Assembly: GCF_943734655.1 (NCBI RefSeq)
Contig: NC_071355.1
Location: 23,992,268-24,056,267, forward strand
Source: Sabethes cyaneus
Taxonomy: Eukaryota > Arthropoda > Insecta > Diptera > Culicidae
Direction of reading: 5' to 3'
DNA: 64,000 bases
A program made the translations under genes and the position numbers. The notes beneath the pieces were generated by a model. The model was not told the DNA's origin, ran no database searches, and saw only the letters and a list, made by a program, of their open reading frames with translations. Below, in pieces: positions 39,061-50,659 of this stretch. The first letter of the stretch is position 1. Each line of letters begins with the position of its first letter.

Positions 39061-39500
39061 AAATAAATACATACACATTTTTTATCGTTTTTTTTTTGCT
39101 GTTTTTTCGTTGCCTTCTTTTTCTTGCATCTTTTTATAGTCTTTTCATAGTTATTTATTGCCTATTTTGGTATTTTTTTTCGCTTCTTCGGCGTCTTTTC
39201 CTCGTACTTTATCGTCTTTCGTTTGCTTTCATTATCTTTTTCATTTTCATCATCGTTTCTTTTCATTTTTGCCATCTTTTTATCGTATCATCTGCTCATC
39301 GTTCTTGTCGTTTGTTTATGGCATTTTTGTCGTTTTTTCGGCAGCTTCTAACCGTCTTTTCGTGTCGAATTGTTTGTTTGGCGTCCTTGCGTTCTCCTTT
39401 TGTCATTTTTTATTGTTTCTTAACGTCTATTTATCGTCTTTTGCCGTCGTTTCACTATATTTTGTTACATTTTCGCCATTTTCGTCGTCATCGGCACTCG
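39060..39500. repeat. T-rich degenerate array (TTTTTATCGTCTTTT-like)
   Basis: Pyrimidine-rich sequence with loose iterations of tttttatcgtctttt. It is a smaller relative in style of the 26-29 kb region. Frames across it are artefacts. Confidence 0.65.
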
Positions 39501-39589
39501 AACGCAACGGCAACACGTCAAGTCAAGCAGATTTTAAGATCGTAAGCATATACCAGTCTGCAGCCGGTGCAGCCAAGAGCAGATGCTGC

Positions 39590-39700
39590 GTCACCGATGA
39601 ATAAAATAATCAAAAGTGGTCCCAAGTTACTGCCTTGAGGTACACCAGATTTAATTGTAAACGGTAACGATGACTTAGACCTAAGATTCACGTCACGCTA
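39590..39700 (-). pseudogene. LINE RT scrap (GVPQGSNLGPLL)
   Basis: The minus strand encodes LSHRYRLQLNSGVPQGSNLG followed by PLLIILFIGD, the conserved RT block just before the catalytic aspartates. Nothing recognisable follows on either side. It is a very short remnant of the same general LINE group as 47.4 and 54.7 kb. Confidence 0.7.
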
Positions 39701-39922
39701 CTTTTTAACGGATTCATCTCGCATTCTTAGCTGGTTTAGAGCATCTGTAGGCTACTTGCATTATTTATACGTGACGAATCAAGTGGCCACAATTTACAGT
39801 CATTTTTCGTTTGGTGCAATGAGAAGCCTTTACAGAGGAATGGAAAGCGATGCCGGATAAGGAGGCGGTTTCAAGGACTTCACCATTACGATAGTTTAGT
39901 CCGTTGAACGTTAAATATTTTA

Positions 39923-40757
39923 CGGGGTGTTCAATAAGTTCGAATACAACTTTTCATCGTCCATAGGCTGGACAGAGCAAAACTGATACCTTCGCGGCAC
40001 GCTGGTCAGGAGTTCGTATTTTCTGATGAGAAACTCTTCTTGCAACAGCCGCACAATGTCCAAAATGATCGGCTGTGGGCGCCGACGTTGGCCAGCATCT
40101 CCCCGTCCCACATAAACATCCCGCGGTTCCAGAGCGTCGCGTCGGTGATGGTTTGGGGAGTCGTATCCAAGCGTGGGAAGCTTCAACTGGTACTTATCGA
40201 GAAAAACGTCAAAATCAACACCGCGTACTAGAAGACCGAGGTTCTGGAGAAGGTTGTGGCCCCGGCACTTCGTGACCTCTACGGAAAAGATCATTACGTC
40301 TGTCAACAGGACGGCGCACCGGCCCACACGGCGAAAATCGTCCAAGCGTGGTGTCGGGAGAATTAGACTGATTTTCTCGATAAGACTTTGTGGCGTCCCA
40401 GTTCCCCGGATCTTAATTCCCTTGACTTTAATGTATGGTCGTACATGCTGGCCAAGTAGAGCGAATATAAAGTGAGCACAGTGGACCAATTTAAGAAGCT
40501 CATTTCCAAGACTGGGACGCGATGTCCATGGACCAGTTGCGTACCGCGTGTGATACTTTTGAGAAACGTCTCAAGCTCATCGTAAAGCACAAGGAGCGGG
40601 GGGGGGGGGGGGGGGGGGTGCTTCCACAAAATATGTCGTAAAGGTTGGACTGCTTCAATAAAAATTGACTCAGAAAAGAAAATCTTGTATTTTCATTTTA
40701 ACATTTCACATCATTAAACACATTTTTAAAGCGTATTCGAACTTATTGAACACCCTG
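39923..40757 (+). mobile_element. DD37D mariner (maT-like), internally deleted and inactivated
   Basis: Inverted termini of 25 bases (AGGGTGTTCAATAAGTTCGA core) are flanked by TA (39921-39922 and 40758-40759). The interior encodes the C-terminal part of a transposase: EFVFSDEKLF with the first catalytic Asp just after the left end, then VMVWGVVS, QQDGAPAHTA and WRPSSPDLNSLDF. Counting from the Asp of QDGAPAH to the Asp of SLDF gives 37 residues between, the DD37D signature. The N-terminal DNA-binding domain is missing, so the left TIR is joined almost directly to mid-transposase. At least three in-frame stops and a 21-G run (40598-40618) confirm inactivity. Confidence 0.9.
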
Positions 40758-40984
40758 TATAGTTGTATAGTTATGTCAGTCAATTACTGCTTTACACGTA
40801 TTCTGCTTGTCGTATTGTTTTTCGTTAGCAGCATAGTTGCTATTGAAAGTTGTAGGACAAGAGTAATAGAGTACTCTGGCAACGGTACTGACTTCATTAG
40901 TATACGAAATAAAACTACTGAAACTAATGAGTATGCTTAGGGATAACGAGCACCACGAGTTCGTGTCCATAGAATTGGCAAACC

Positions 40985-41075
40985 AAGGAATGAAGTGATA
41001 TTTCAATCCCTCAAAGCATGGCATTTTGGAGGCCTGTGGGAGGCATCGGTTCGACCTGAGAAAGGTTTCCAGAAT
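40985..41075 (+). pseudogene. BEL/Pao integrase scrap
   Basis: The + strand encodes NPSKAWHFGGLWEASVR, matching the conserved AP-HFGGLWEA.V motif at the end of BEL/Pao integrase cores. No other part of a retrotransposon is readable around it. The fragment is a short remnant, diverged from the larger one at 45.1-46.0 kb. Confidence 0.6.
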
Positions 41076-41099
41076 GTTTCCCCTGCAGGGTTTAGTTAC

Positions 41100-44000
41100 A
41101 ACACGTACTGAACCACCAATATACTAAGACTTTACACTCCGATATGGCTGAAAATTTGTATATTTAGTCAGCTTAACGAAATTATTCATTTCACATTATC
41201 AATTCACCGCTTTAAATCACGCAGTTTTCCCTAAGGAAATATACCAAATTCGACTATATTATTCCTTATCGCTGTCAACAATAATAACAATAATAAAGAA
41301 AACACTTTTCTTTTAAGTATTTTTATTCACTCCTAAAGCACATTAATTATATCCTTAGCAATAAACTATGCTGTCACAGGGCATAAAATGCTATTTTTTA
41401 AACTTCAATTAAATGTAGATTAGACAGTGAAAACAATTTAAAAAATTGAGAAAAGAATTAACTACTTATCTTAATGTGAGTAGGTTTTTAATCCTCATTC
41501 GGTACTTGTTTAAAGCATTCTTCCTTTAACATTTTTTCGGTTACGAAATCATTCATGCCGAAACGTCTTCATGGAATGATTTCGTCAGATAGTTTTTTCT
41601 TCTTTCGCACAAATACTACAACCCGGCTGGACCAGGTTCGTATAAATCAACCGTAAATATTAAGTTTGTCTCCAATCATAGGGCACCCGTATCGATAAAA
41701 ACGTCCAACGTCAGACGGCATACCAAAAAAAACGCTTATTTATGCAAATTACTGACGACAACTTTCTTTTTTCGGTTGTATCATCTTGAGTCACATTTTT
41801 TTTCCTTTTAATCGGGAAGCGATTTCAGTGAAGTAATTTATGTACCATCAACTGGTCCCTCGCAGAGATCCAGCAGTGCGTTGCCATTAAGGGAACGATG
41901 CCGCTAGACCACTGAATTATGCAACAGTGAGATATATTCGGTCTGTGGCAACAAGCTTAAGTTTTTTCTCAGGCATGGCACTAGGTTTTTTAATGAAATA
42001 AATAAATTCTATTGAGAGTGCTCCATTCAAAACACGAATTTATCAAAGCAAAAACGTGAAACCCCGTAGAGTTTATATAGATTGTTACGTTCGCTAAGTG
42101 TGCGGTCGAGACGCTTGCGGGTCGTCTTCAACCCAAATAGCTTTGCTCTCTGTTAGTTGGTAAAAGGTTTTGGAAAAGGTTTTTTATCAATCGAATTACC
42201 TAAACAATCTGACCGCATTTTCCCGGAATAAACTTCCTCACTAACGGAATCAAGAAAAGCACCAGTAACTAATTCAGCATCATTTCATCTGCCTGCCAAT
42301 TATCCTTTCGCCGTCCGGTTTCGACGTCCCAAGTGAATGAGGGCGTCGTGCCTTTTCAAAGTTTGACATTCCACCCCGGCAGTAAACCCCAAATAAAACC
42401 AATCTTTATCCATCCTAAGAGAGATGGGGGCCACCATATCCGGTGGTTAAAGAACTTAATAAATGTAAACAGACTGTTCGGCACCGGGATAGAGTTTCCG
42501 CTCGTTAGAATCGAGTACGGTTGGATGGATGAACACCCCAACGGGACACTTTCCAGCTTTTCAAATGTTACACACTGAGCTATAGACTACTACAGGAAGA
42601 CGGAACATTTCGTAACAGAACAACATTCTAAGGTAAACTGACAAACTGACGGTGGCGATTTTCGTTCACCGCTTCATTGCTATTCTAGCAAATCAAATGC
42701 AAGCATCTGGTAAACACTGGTAGCTTCCAACAAGAGTCCTTCTTCCGAAACATTTTCCGACTGTTTCCAGGGCACCGTAAACTAGGGTAGCTCAGATCAA
42801 TTTCCCGATTAGCTGCACGTCAAAAGCAGATAGCCCCAAAGTCCCCTCTCGGAACAGTGCAGATGCTGATAAAAAATGTGCACTTTGGGGGCTACTACGG
42901 AGAGACATGACTCGTATCGTTACAAGCATATATATTCTGCACGCAGCGACAAATTGTCCTCCACGACGAGATACGAGCTCCCACAGCTGCCGTAGATAAA
43001 ACGATCCAAGCCTACCGAAGCGGGGCGATGTTCTTGCTGCCTCAATAGGCTATCCCTGGCCCAGCCAGCCCGGCGATGTACGATACCGAATGGAGTTGGA
43101 GGGCATCATTTTTCCTGCCAGTCGCACAACTGCAGGCAGCCAGAAGCAGCAGCAGCATCAGCATCAGCACTACGGCAAAGGAGATAGATTGGCAGATAGC
43201 GTACAGGAGGCATTAAGCAAAAGCTAACTATAAACTGTAGGAGACTAAACTAAATGACGCTTGAAGACATTTATTTTCGGTAGTACAGAATAGAACCGGT
43301 CGGTCGGCCGGTCGGTCGCTGGGACTGCTGTTGACTTCCGCTGCAGAGGTTGTAAATTAAGAAAACGTGCCTCGTGCCGATTGCCGATTGCCAGCTGGCA
43401 GGCTTCAGATAAGTGCGAGATTGAATGGTTTGGGAAGGCCAACGAAAAAAAAATGGAATTTGATTGTTTCTTGCATGAGGTTGGCTGGATTGTGTGAGAG
43501 AATATTAGCTGAAATTTCTATAAAGATTTTAGATCTTCAAAATAAAATTAAAATATTTTAGATTATAATGATTCAAAAATGCATAACTGAGCATTTCCTT
43601 CAAGTGAACTTTATTTGGACCCTTCAAAACTGCAAGCACGAGCTCTTTGCACAACTGCAATGAAACAGGTCCATCTCACATGATAATGTTGCCCACCTGC
43701 CCGTTCGACGACTCGGAAACACTTCTGACCGCACGATTAGCATCGGTTGTAAACTGTCGAATCCTCCTCCTCTTCTTCCCCTTACACAGAAACACACACC
43801 GCGCCGTAGGTAATTGCTACTGATGCGTGCCGATGAAATCATCCACAAATTGCTTCCGGTTTCTGTAAGCCGGTCCTTTCCGCGTAGGAACGTACCTAGA
43901 TACCACCTTCTGAAGGCTTCCAGCAGCAGCAGCACGTCATACCGGCCGCCACACGCTCAATCGTCGTTACAGCACCGACACCTCGAAAATCTTTCATCTG

Positions 44001-45120
44001 TTATGCACGCTTTAGGCATGGCATGATGCCTAGTGGTGGAAGTGGAAATCGTGCCTCGGAAGGTCGTCGTCGAATGAAAGTCTCTTTGGTAGCTCCGGCA
44101 GCAAGGGCTCGGAAGTTTCCACTTGATAAGTTTGCGGATCTAGGTTTTCAACCGCGCGAGGGTCGCCAGCATCGGTGGCTTTCTAATTAGTTATGACACT
44201 ACGTGGTTTCTGGAAGGAGGGAGGGAGTGAAAATCATTTAGATGCATTCCGCTAATTGGATTCGGTCCAAATGGGAGCCGATCGTTATTCCTATTTCTTT
44301 CTGCATCAGTCATCAATACGTCGGAGCAGTGGATCCCATCAGGGGGGCATTACTAATCGTTATAATGAAGGTCGAGTGGGTTAATTAATGGATTATTAAC
44401 GGTTTGATCGTATGTTGGAATGTGGTTGTCTATTTCAGTTTACCTCCTATGATTGCAACTTTCATTTGTCACTAAAAATGGATTATATGTTCAGCAAATC
44501 CGCGCCCCTCGGTTTCAAAAAGTGCAATCAATCACGCATTGACAACTCGCTTTCGAAACTACAATTTTTCATCCCCATCCGGATCCGATGGTTTGACAAC
44601 CCAGCATAAAATTCGTATTTTTTGGTTGCACTTTCCTACCACCTCTGTGCAAATAACCACCAAAATCGTTACGTGACCCCCAGGGAGTATGGGAGAATTT
44701 TTAACACTCCACATGAGACCCCCGACGAGGATGGAATAGAGCAAAAAATAGCGCATTAGCTTCGCCGCCAATGTTGTCGATGAAGGACAAATATGGGGCC
44801 TATGTGTCGTAACAATCGAAGCGCACGGATCAATCGAAACCATTAATCATTCGCAGCGGAGAATTGAGGCAACAGGTTACTGTTTGAAACCCGGAAGATA
44901 AACAAGTTATCTGAAACCAGCAAAATATGCCCTGCAGGAGGTATTTATTAACAAATCAGAAATCACGTGTGAATTTGACATAAGTTTCGTAACCGCAAAC
45001 AGGTGGATTCATATAATTGAATGTTACAGATTAAATATAATCGTTATTTTTTAATACTGGTTACGAAACAATTTTTTTCCTATGTGTCCCCTTATCTGAC
45101 ATAATTTGAATAATAAAGAA
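41100..45120. other. mostly unique non-coding DNA
   Basis: Contains a 14-bp imperfect hairpin at 41544-41584 (CGAAATCATTCATG and its complement) and a GGTC/GGCC run at 43295-43318. The 42.2-44.3 kb part is less AT-rich and contains CAG-type runs (43,148-43,166). No gene model could be supported. Confidence 0.5.
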
Positions 45121-45129
45121 GTGTGCCTG

Positions 45130-46010
45130 AAACTCCCGTTCATCTGGTACTGAAGGATGATGTTGATATATCCGGTATGATCACCGTTCTAGAAAAATAT
45201 TTTTGGTAAAAAGTAGGTCTATGGTCTACGAATTTCTACGAAAACGTGTAACATGTTTCCGATCAAATCTAACTGCAGATGGCTGATTTGCCGTCCTAAC
45301 GATTGCATACTGCATCCACCTTTCGACAAATTGGTGTTGACTTTGCTGGCCCGATACTAATTAAATAGATGACCAAGACTGTTCATTTAGTAGCTGTGAA
45401 AGATCTATCATTTTTGAAAGCAATCCGGCGATTTGTTTCCAGAAAAGGTGTTCCAGAGAGCGTTTATAGTGACAACGCAACATATTAAATTGGTTTAGAA
45501 CTCCATAAGTTATACCTAATGTTAAAAACAGAAAACACTCAAAGAAAATATTCGATACATGCCAAGCTATCCAAATAGAGTGGAAAACCACACCTCCAAA
45601 TGCTCCACATTTCGGTGGAATCTGGGAAGCTGAAGTCAAAAATGTCAAGTCTGTATTGAAAAAGTCTCACATATCCGTTTCGTTGACAACAAACAAATTT
45701 TTCGCTTTGCTATGCCAAATTGAGGCCATCCTGAATGCAAGAACCTTGTTTGCCCTCTACAACGACTCTCAGGCGATTCGAAGCCCTCACTCCAGGTCAC
45801 CTAATAAATTGATTGTCCTTTTGCTGACATTTCTAAGCCGTCATCACCAGTTCCGGTATACCAACCAATCGACTGTCTCGTTGGCAACACGTCCAGAAAC
45901 TCAGAAAAAAATTTTGAAAACGATGAACTAAAATGCAAGTTTGAAGCAAATGGGCTTCCAAAAAACGAATGTAGAGATTGGAGCAATAGTGTTAATCAAA
46001 GAATTTAAAT
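45130..46010 (+). pseudogene. BEL/Pao retrotransposon integrase remnant
   Basis: Broken frames read, in order, MADLPS then IGVDFAGPI (start of the integrase core, first acidic residue), TKTVHLVAVKDLS, GVPESVYSDNAT (second Asp), IEWKTTPPNAPHFGGIWEAE (core end with Glu) and IEAILNARTLF. This order and the APHFGGIWEA motif are specific to BEL/Pao elements. Several stops and frameshifts interrupt it. No protease, RT or LTRs were recognised nearby; a MITE begins just downstream at 46092. It is an old fragment of an LTR retrotransposon. Confidence 0.85.
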
Positions 46011-46091
46011 GCATATTTCATCGATTTTCAGCGGCATCCCAACCTATATAATATGGTCCGTCCTTGACTACATATCTTGTCTTCACATATA

Positions 46092-46734
46092 GGGTTTATT
46101 TCTAATTCCCGTCGTAGTAAGGAAAGCCTATCTAATTTTCATCATTTCTGGATGGATTTAATGAATACTCCAAAAGTTCTTACCTTCCGATCCGTGAGCT
46201 TTGAAATTACTGAAAAGCGATTATTAAAGCATATTATTGAAATTACGCTACTGACTTTATTTCTTAAATTCGTCGTACCGTTTTAAAATCCGTCCATCAA
46301 AATTTTTCATCGTCCGAACTAAAAATCACAACAATGTTTACGAAGCTAACGCGCATGTATTTGTGTAGGACGGCATGACAAATGTTATTCTGCAAAATTT
46401 CTGCAGGTCAGGCAAGTTTTCCTGGCTGTAAAATAACGAAAATGTCTTGCGGGAGATATTTTCATTTATGAATTACGGAAATTAAAACGATTAGTCGACA
46501 TTTTCTTCTTCGTCGCACGAAAAAACGTAGGAAATCTGGCTGGTAGGACTTCTTTAATGACAAAAAGCATTCAAATAGCTCTCAGCCCACTTTGATTGAT
46601 CGCGTATGATAGACAACAAACTAAAATATTACGGAATAAGTTTTGCATTGTGTGTCATAAAAATGCTGGTATTTTTAATAATTTCTGTTGGATAGAACGG
46701 GAATAGGCAATTACGACGAAGCAGCAACATACCC
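46092..46734 (+). mobile_element. TA-flanked MITE, family T3, copy 1
   Basis: Termini GGGTTTATTTCTAATTCCCG at the left and the complement of GGGTATGTTGCTGCTTCGTC at the right, with TA at 46090-46091 and 46735-46736. A longer copy lies inverted at 61313-62149. Copy 1 lacks the inner insertion found there and acts as its empty site. It has no transposase frame. It lies just after the BEL/Pao remnant. Confidence 0.85.
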
Positions 46735-46914
46735 TATCCCTATAAATTTATTATTTTTCAAGCAATATGCCCAAGATTTGCCAGTAAAAAACAATATTCT
46801 TAGACGTTTGCGACGACGTATTTAGATTTTCAAAATTCTTTTTGAAGCGGAAGTTATGCCAAAGAAAGGCCCAACCACGACGGGGAATGTCGTCCACCAC
46901 CAAATTTGGGGACC

Positions 46915-47395
46915 AAACATTTGGTCTAATTTAGCTAAAATAGTCGAATTCGGTAAAAATGGTCGAATTCCACCGACATGGTAGCATTAAGTCCAAATGA
47001 TCGACATATGGCAAATCAACGAAATTTAGTCAAAAATGGTCAAATTTAGCCGAAATGACCGAATTTAGTCAAGATGGTTGCCATTTTCCGATTTAATCAA
47101 ATTTAACCAAATAGGTCGAATGTAGCCAAAAAGCTTGACCAATATGAAAAAATTCAGCCGAAAAGGTCGAATTTAGAAATATTGATAGAAGTTGGCTAAA
47201 ATATGCAAACTTAGCCAAAACGGACGAATTCAACGGAAATGGTCGAATTTAACCATAATGGTGGAATTTAACCCAAGGGTCGAAATAGGGCTTATTTAGC
47301 AAAAATGCACGCATTCAACGAAAATGTTGGAATTCAGTCAAAATGACCGAATTTAATCAAAAATTAACAAAACCAGTCGAAATTTAGAAGTTACG
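46915..47395. repeat. GGTCGAATTTAGCCAAAAT-type array, left part
   Basis: Degenerate tandem units of 15-20 bases (ggtcgaatttagccaaaat). The array resumes at 48,450-48,722 after the LINE pseudogene at 47.4-48.4 kb, so that LINE lies within the array. Confidence 0.75.
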
Positions 47396-47434
47396 ATAGA
47401 CCTAAGCTGTTAAAGTGACTACATATAATCAAAC

Positions 47435-48448
47435 ATACTTCTGGTGTCCCACAAGGTAGTAACTTGGGGCCTTTGCTTTTCGCCTTGTACTTTAACGATA
47501 TTGCTATCGTTATATGCCGATGATCTAAAGATCTATCTAGTTGTGAAATCTGTGGACGATTATCGCCGATTGCAAACACTGCTGGACATCTCCGCTGACT
47601 GGCACTGGACGCTGGCACTTTTAGTTTCAGCAACTCATTTATGACGAAAATTAGTCACATACCGGTTGCCCCAACCGGTTTGTAACAACTGTGCTACTAG
47701 GGTGGTGTAACAGAAACAAGCTAACAATAAGCATTGCCAAATGTGTTGCTATATCATTTCATAGTTGCAATGTGCCTATCTCATTTGACTGTCAGATAAA
47801 CGGAGTTGTTCTAGAACGCGTCGATCAGATTAACGACCTTGGAGTTCTGTTGGATAGCAAGCTCACTTTCAACCAACAATATACTGCTGTCATCTCGTGA
47901 CTTTTAAGATCCGCATTGCTTGAAAGCATTGTATAGCGCAATAGTACGACCAATGCTTGAAAACGCCAATATCATCTGGAATCCCCATAATAACTTGTGC
48001 TGGAATAGAACGTGTGCAACGAAGATTTGTCCGTATCGCTCTAAGATATTTACCGTGGCGTCTACCTAATAATCTTCCCCACTATGAAGACCGTTGGCAG
48101 GTTTTAGACTTGGATACGCTAGAGAGTCGTCGGAAGAATCAACAAGAGACCCGGTTTTACTGTCTCGAATTGATTTTAGAGCTTCACGTAGACAGCTTCG
48201 ATCATCAAAGTCTGCTGACAACTAGATTCCATCGGACCATGTACGGATTTTATGAACCACTGACGTCATGCACTCGCACCTTCACGCTAGTCGAAGACTT
48301 ATTTGACCTCGGAAATGTTACCTCACGCGCTTTCAATAGAAGAATAACAAGGTCCAGGATGCTTCATTACACTTAGTTTTAGATTTATTTTTTCATGTAA
48401 AGTCAATTGTCAGATGATTCGACCTATGTACAATACAATACAAAACAT
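47435..48448 (+). pseudogene. LINE RT pseudogene within an array
   Basis: Broken frames spell TSGVPQGSNLGPLLFALYFN, then YADDLKIYLVV with both catalytic Asp, NKLTISIAKCVAISF, INDLGVLLDSKLTF, VQRRFVRIALRYLPWRLPNN and, at the end, TSRAFNRRITRSR. This is the RT palm, thumb and C-terminus of a non-LTR element. Frameshifts occur before YADD and near 47,630-47,690, where about 60 foreign-looking bases intervene. The 3' end carries short CAATA-type repeats near 48,431-48,445, a tail style seen in LINEs that do not end in poly(A). It is related to the copies at 51.2 and 54.7 kb. Confidence 0.85.
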
Positions 48449-48449
48449 A

Positions 48450-48722
48450 GAAAAAGTCGAAATTTGGCTAGAATAATAAAATTCAACCAAAATCATCGAA
48501 TTTATCCAAAGTGAACGGATTCGGCCAAAATTTGGCGAAATATCCACATCTTTACGATCGAATTTAGTCACTAATTCCGAATTCCGAAATAATTCAACTT
48601 AACCGAAAAGGTCAAATTTATCGAAAATGCTGGAGCTTGGCCAAATTGTGATAATTTAGCAAAATAACCAAGTTTTGTAAAAATCATCGAAATTTGGCAA
48701 AGTTTTAGGCAAAATGTGGAGG
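48450..48722. repeat. GGTCGAATTTAGCCAAAAT-type array, right part
   Basis: Continuation of the array at 46,915-47,395 beyond the inserted LINE pseudogene, with the same unit vocabulary. Confidence 0.7.
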
Positions 48723-48774
48723 ATCGTTTGATGAGAAGAATGGTAAACTAGATGAAACTAACTCTCCGCAGACT

Positions 48775-49877
48775 TTAACTTTCCAATTTACATTGTAAAA
48801 ATTTTACAAAATTATTTAACTGATCGATTTTTACAGGTTGTCTATCAGAATTCTAAATCTGATAAATTTCCTGTTAAAGCAGGTGTGCCTCAAGGCTCGA
48901 TCTTGGGCCCAATCCTGTATAACATATACACATCTGATCTTCCTGAATTACCGGCTGGCTGCACAAAGTCGTTATTCTGCGACGATACAAGCATTTCCGT
49001 AAAAGGAAAAAGTCTTCGTGTCATATGTAGTCGACTGCAGAAAAGCTTGGATATTTTCTCCAAATACTTGCAAAAGTGGAAAATTTCTCCCAATGCTTGT
49101 AAAACTCAATTAATTATTTTTCCTCATAAGCCTAGAGCTTCTTCCCTTAAGCCAAATAGCAATCACATTATCAAGATGAATGGAGTTGCTTTGAGTTGGT
49201 CTGACCAAGTTAAATATTTGGGATTAATTTATGATAAAAAACTTACTTTTAAAGACCACATCGAAAGTATTCAAGCAAAATGTAATAAATATATGAAATG
49301 TTTATATCCTCTCATTAACAGAAATTCTAGACTTTGTCTGAAAAATAAACTATTGATTTACAAACAAATTTTTAGACCGGCGATGTTATATGCCGTTCCG
49401 ATTTGGTCAAGTTGTTGTATTACAAGGAAGAAGAGTCTTCAGAGGATTCAAAATAAAATTTTGAAAATGATTTTGAAACGTCCTCCTTGGTTTAGTACAT
49501 TAGAATTACATAGACTTACTGGTGTTGAAACCCTAGAAACTATGTCAAACAAAATTATTTCAAATTTCCGACAAAAATCGTTGCAATCCTCTATTGCTAT
49601 GATTAGGTCTCTTTATAGATCATAAGTTAGCTAGGTTAGATATTAGGTTAAGATTTATATTTTTTTCCCTTACATTTAGGTTGTAATCCCTACTGCTAAA
49701 TAATCTTAATTGTCGTAACAAATCATAAGAAATCAGAATAATAGTATATATTGCAATTCTAATAGTGTTGAAAAGTCACCACTTGTGATTGAACACACAA
49801 TATCATATAGGATAGTTACTCTTAAGTATTTTATGTAATCGAATATTTGCCCCAATAAAAAAAAAAAAAAAAAAAAA
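48775..49877 (+). mobile_element. young 5'-truncated Jockey-like LINE with 15-bp target duplication
   Basis: The insertion is bounded by a perfect 15-base duplication AACTCTCCGCAGACT (48760-48774 and 49878-49892). The inserted 1.1 kb starts inside the RT coding region and ends with AATAAA (about 49,853) running into about 20 A. 5' truncation, a poly(A) tail and perfect flanking duplications are the marks of target-primed reverse transcription. The perfect duplication and undamaged frame show a recent event. Confidence 0.97.
48777..49625 (+). CDS. LINE reverse transcriptase C-terminal part (partial, open)
   Basis: The frame is open from the insertion point to the stop, about 282 codons including the stop. 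It reads NYLTDRFLQV, AGVPQGSILGPILYNIYTSD, the catalytic block SLFCDDTSISV (both Asp kept, Cys in place of the usual Ala), KWKISPNACKTQLIIFP, VKYLGLIYDKKLTFKDHI and a C-terminal RIQNKILKMILKRPPWFST. These match Jockey-clade RTs. The start, endonuclease and early RT motifs are lost by truncation, so no native start codon exists. It would not be functional, but it documents a recently active parent element. Confidence 0.92.
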   Translation, partial: NFPIYIVKILQNYLTDRFLQVVYQNSKSDKFPVKAGVPQGSILGPILYNIYTSDLPELPAGCTKSLFCDDTSISVKGKSLRVICSRLQKSLDIFSKYLQKWKISPNACKTQLIIFPHKPRASSLKPNSNHIIKMNGVALSWSDQVKYLGLIYDKKLTFKDHIESIQAKCNKYMKCLYPLINRNSRLCLKNKLLIYKQIFRPAMLYAVPIWSSCCITRKKSLQRIQNKILKMILKRPPWFSTLELHRLTGVETLETMSNKIISNFRQKSLQSSIAMIRSLYRS

Positions 49878-50121
49878 AACTCTCCGCAGACTAAGAACCT
49901 TCGGTAAAGGAACGATGATCTGTATATCCCAATCAGGTAATAAACTTCATAAGAAGTGCAATGCCAGACTGGGAGAAGAGGTATGAATTGACAATGACGA
50001 ATATTTCCATCAATAGTGTTTTGTCGGCAACTAACACCTAGACAAAAGAAGAAGTATGCCACAATAGATCAAAATAATGGTCGCAGTGGTTAAACCTTCC
50101 GACGAAAAAAAATTTGGTCAT

Positions 50122-50198
50122 CCAATGGCAGATGGGACTCCAACCAGCAGTCTCTCGCTTGGTACCCGAGTGTTTTGACAATTAAACTACAGCCGCAC
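50122..50198 (-). mobile_element. tRNA-like SINE head, family 2, copy 2
   Basis: On the minus strand it has a D-arm-like GTAGTTTAATTGTCAAAAC, a 5-bp anticodon stem CTCGG with loop GTACCAA, and a T-arm GCTGGTTGGAGTCCCATC. Polymerase III boxes A and B are recognisable. It faces copy 3 at 50318-50394 with about 120 bases between, forming an inverted pair. The copy number argues against a functional tRNA. Confidence 0.7.
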
Positions 50199-50317
50199 GC
50201 TTCTATTTATTTTGTCATATAAAAAAATTAATTTTTTTTATTATGATGGCCCTTTACTTCTACCGCCGAGAAGTTAGACGGAAAGCTATATATGAGACTG
50301 TCTGGATGTCTGTAAGG

Positions 50318-50394
50318 ATGCGATGGTTGTTTAATTGCAAAAACACTTGGGTACCCACCGAGAGAGCGTGGGTTGGAGTCCCACCTGCCATTGA
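50318..50394 (+). mobile_element. tRNA-like SINE head, family 2, copy 3
   Basis: Same order of tRNA-like arms as copy 2, with T-arm GTGGGTTGGAGTCCCAC fully paired. The downstream body (50465-50550) matches 9195-9285, and 50583-50643 matches 8562-8632, so the family carries a body several hundred bases long. Confidence 0.7.
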
Positions 50395-50659
50395 AAGAGC
50401 CAATATCTTTTTGGTGTCACATAGTAATATATACAACAAATATGCTAAAAATCAATGACATTTTACTGCATTTTTGGTCTATTCCGAAATTTTCCAGTTC
50501 ATCAAAATGATCATTCTACACATCTGATACTTTCTCCCTTTCCAAAGTAGTTTACGTCAACACACACATCTGGTGGTGGTTTTAATCACGAGACTTGCCA
50601 CAGCGACCGTCAGCAACGCACTGCTTGTTTCTATCGCACTGACCGAGTATTGAATTGAA

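Noticed and set aside
40773..40940. Small secreted-peptide candidate (about 56 codons, hydrophobic start LLVVLFFVSSIVAI)
   Set aside because: A plausible signal peptide by eye, but AT-rich sequence gives such stretches by chance; no promoter, splice or homology support next to a dead mariner.
41544..41584. Imperfect 14-bp hairpin around gccgaaacgtcttc as another hammerhead
   Set aside because: It has a GAAACGTC run but no CUGANGA-like core or stem II in the right position.
50318..50394. Functional tRNA gene
   Set aside because: Three diverged copies in the window, an anticodon-loop reading that does not fit an ordinary tRNA, and an unpaired acceptor stem indicate a SINE head.
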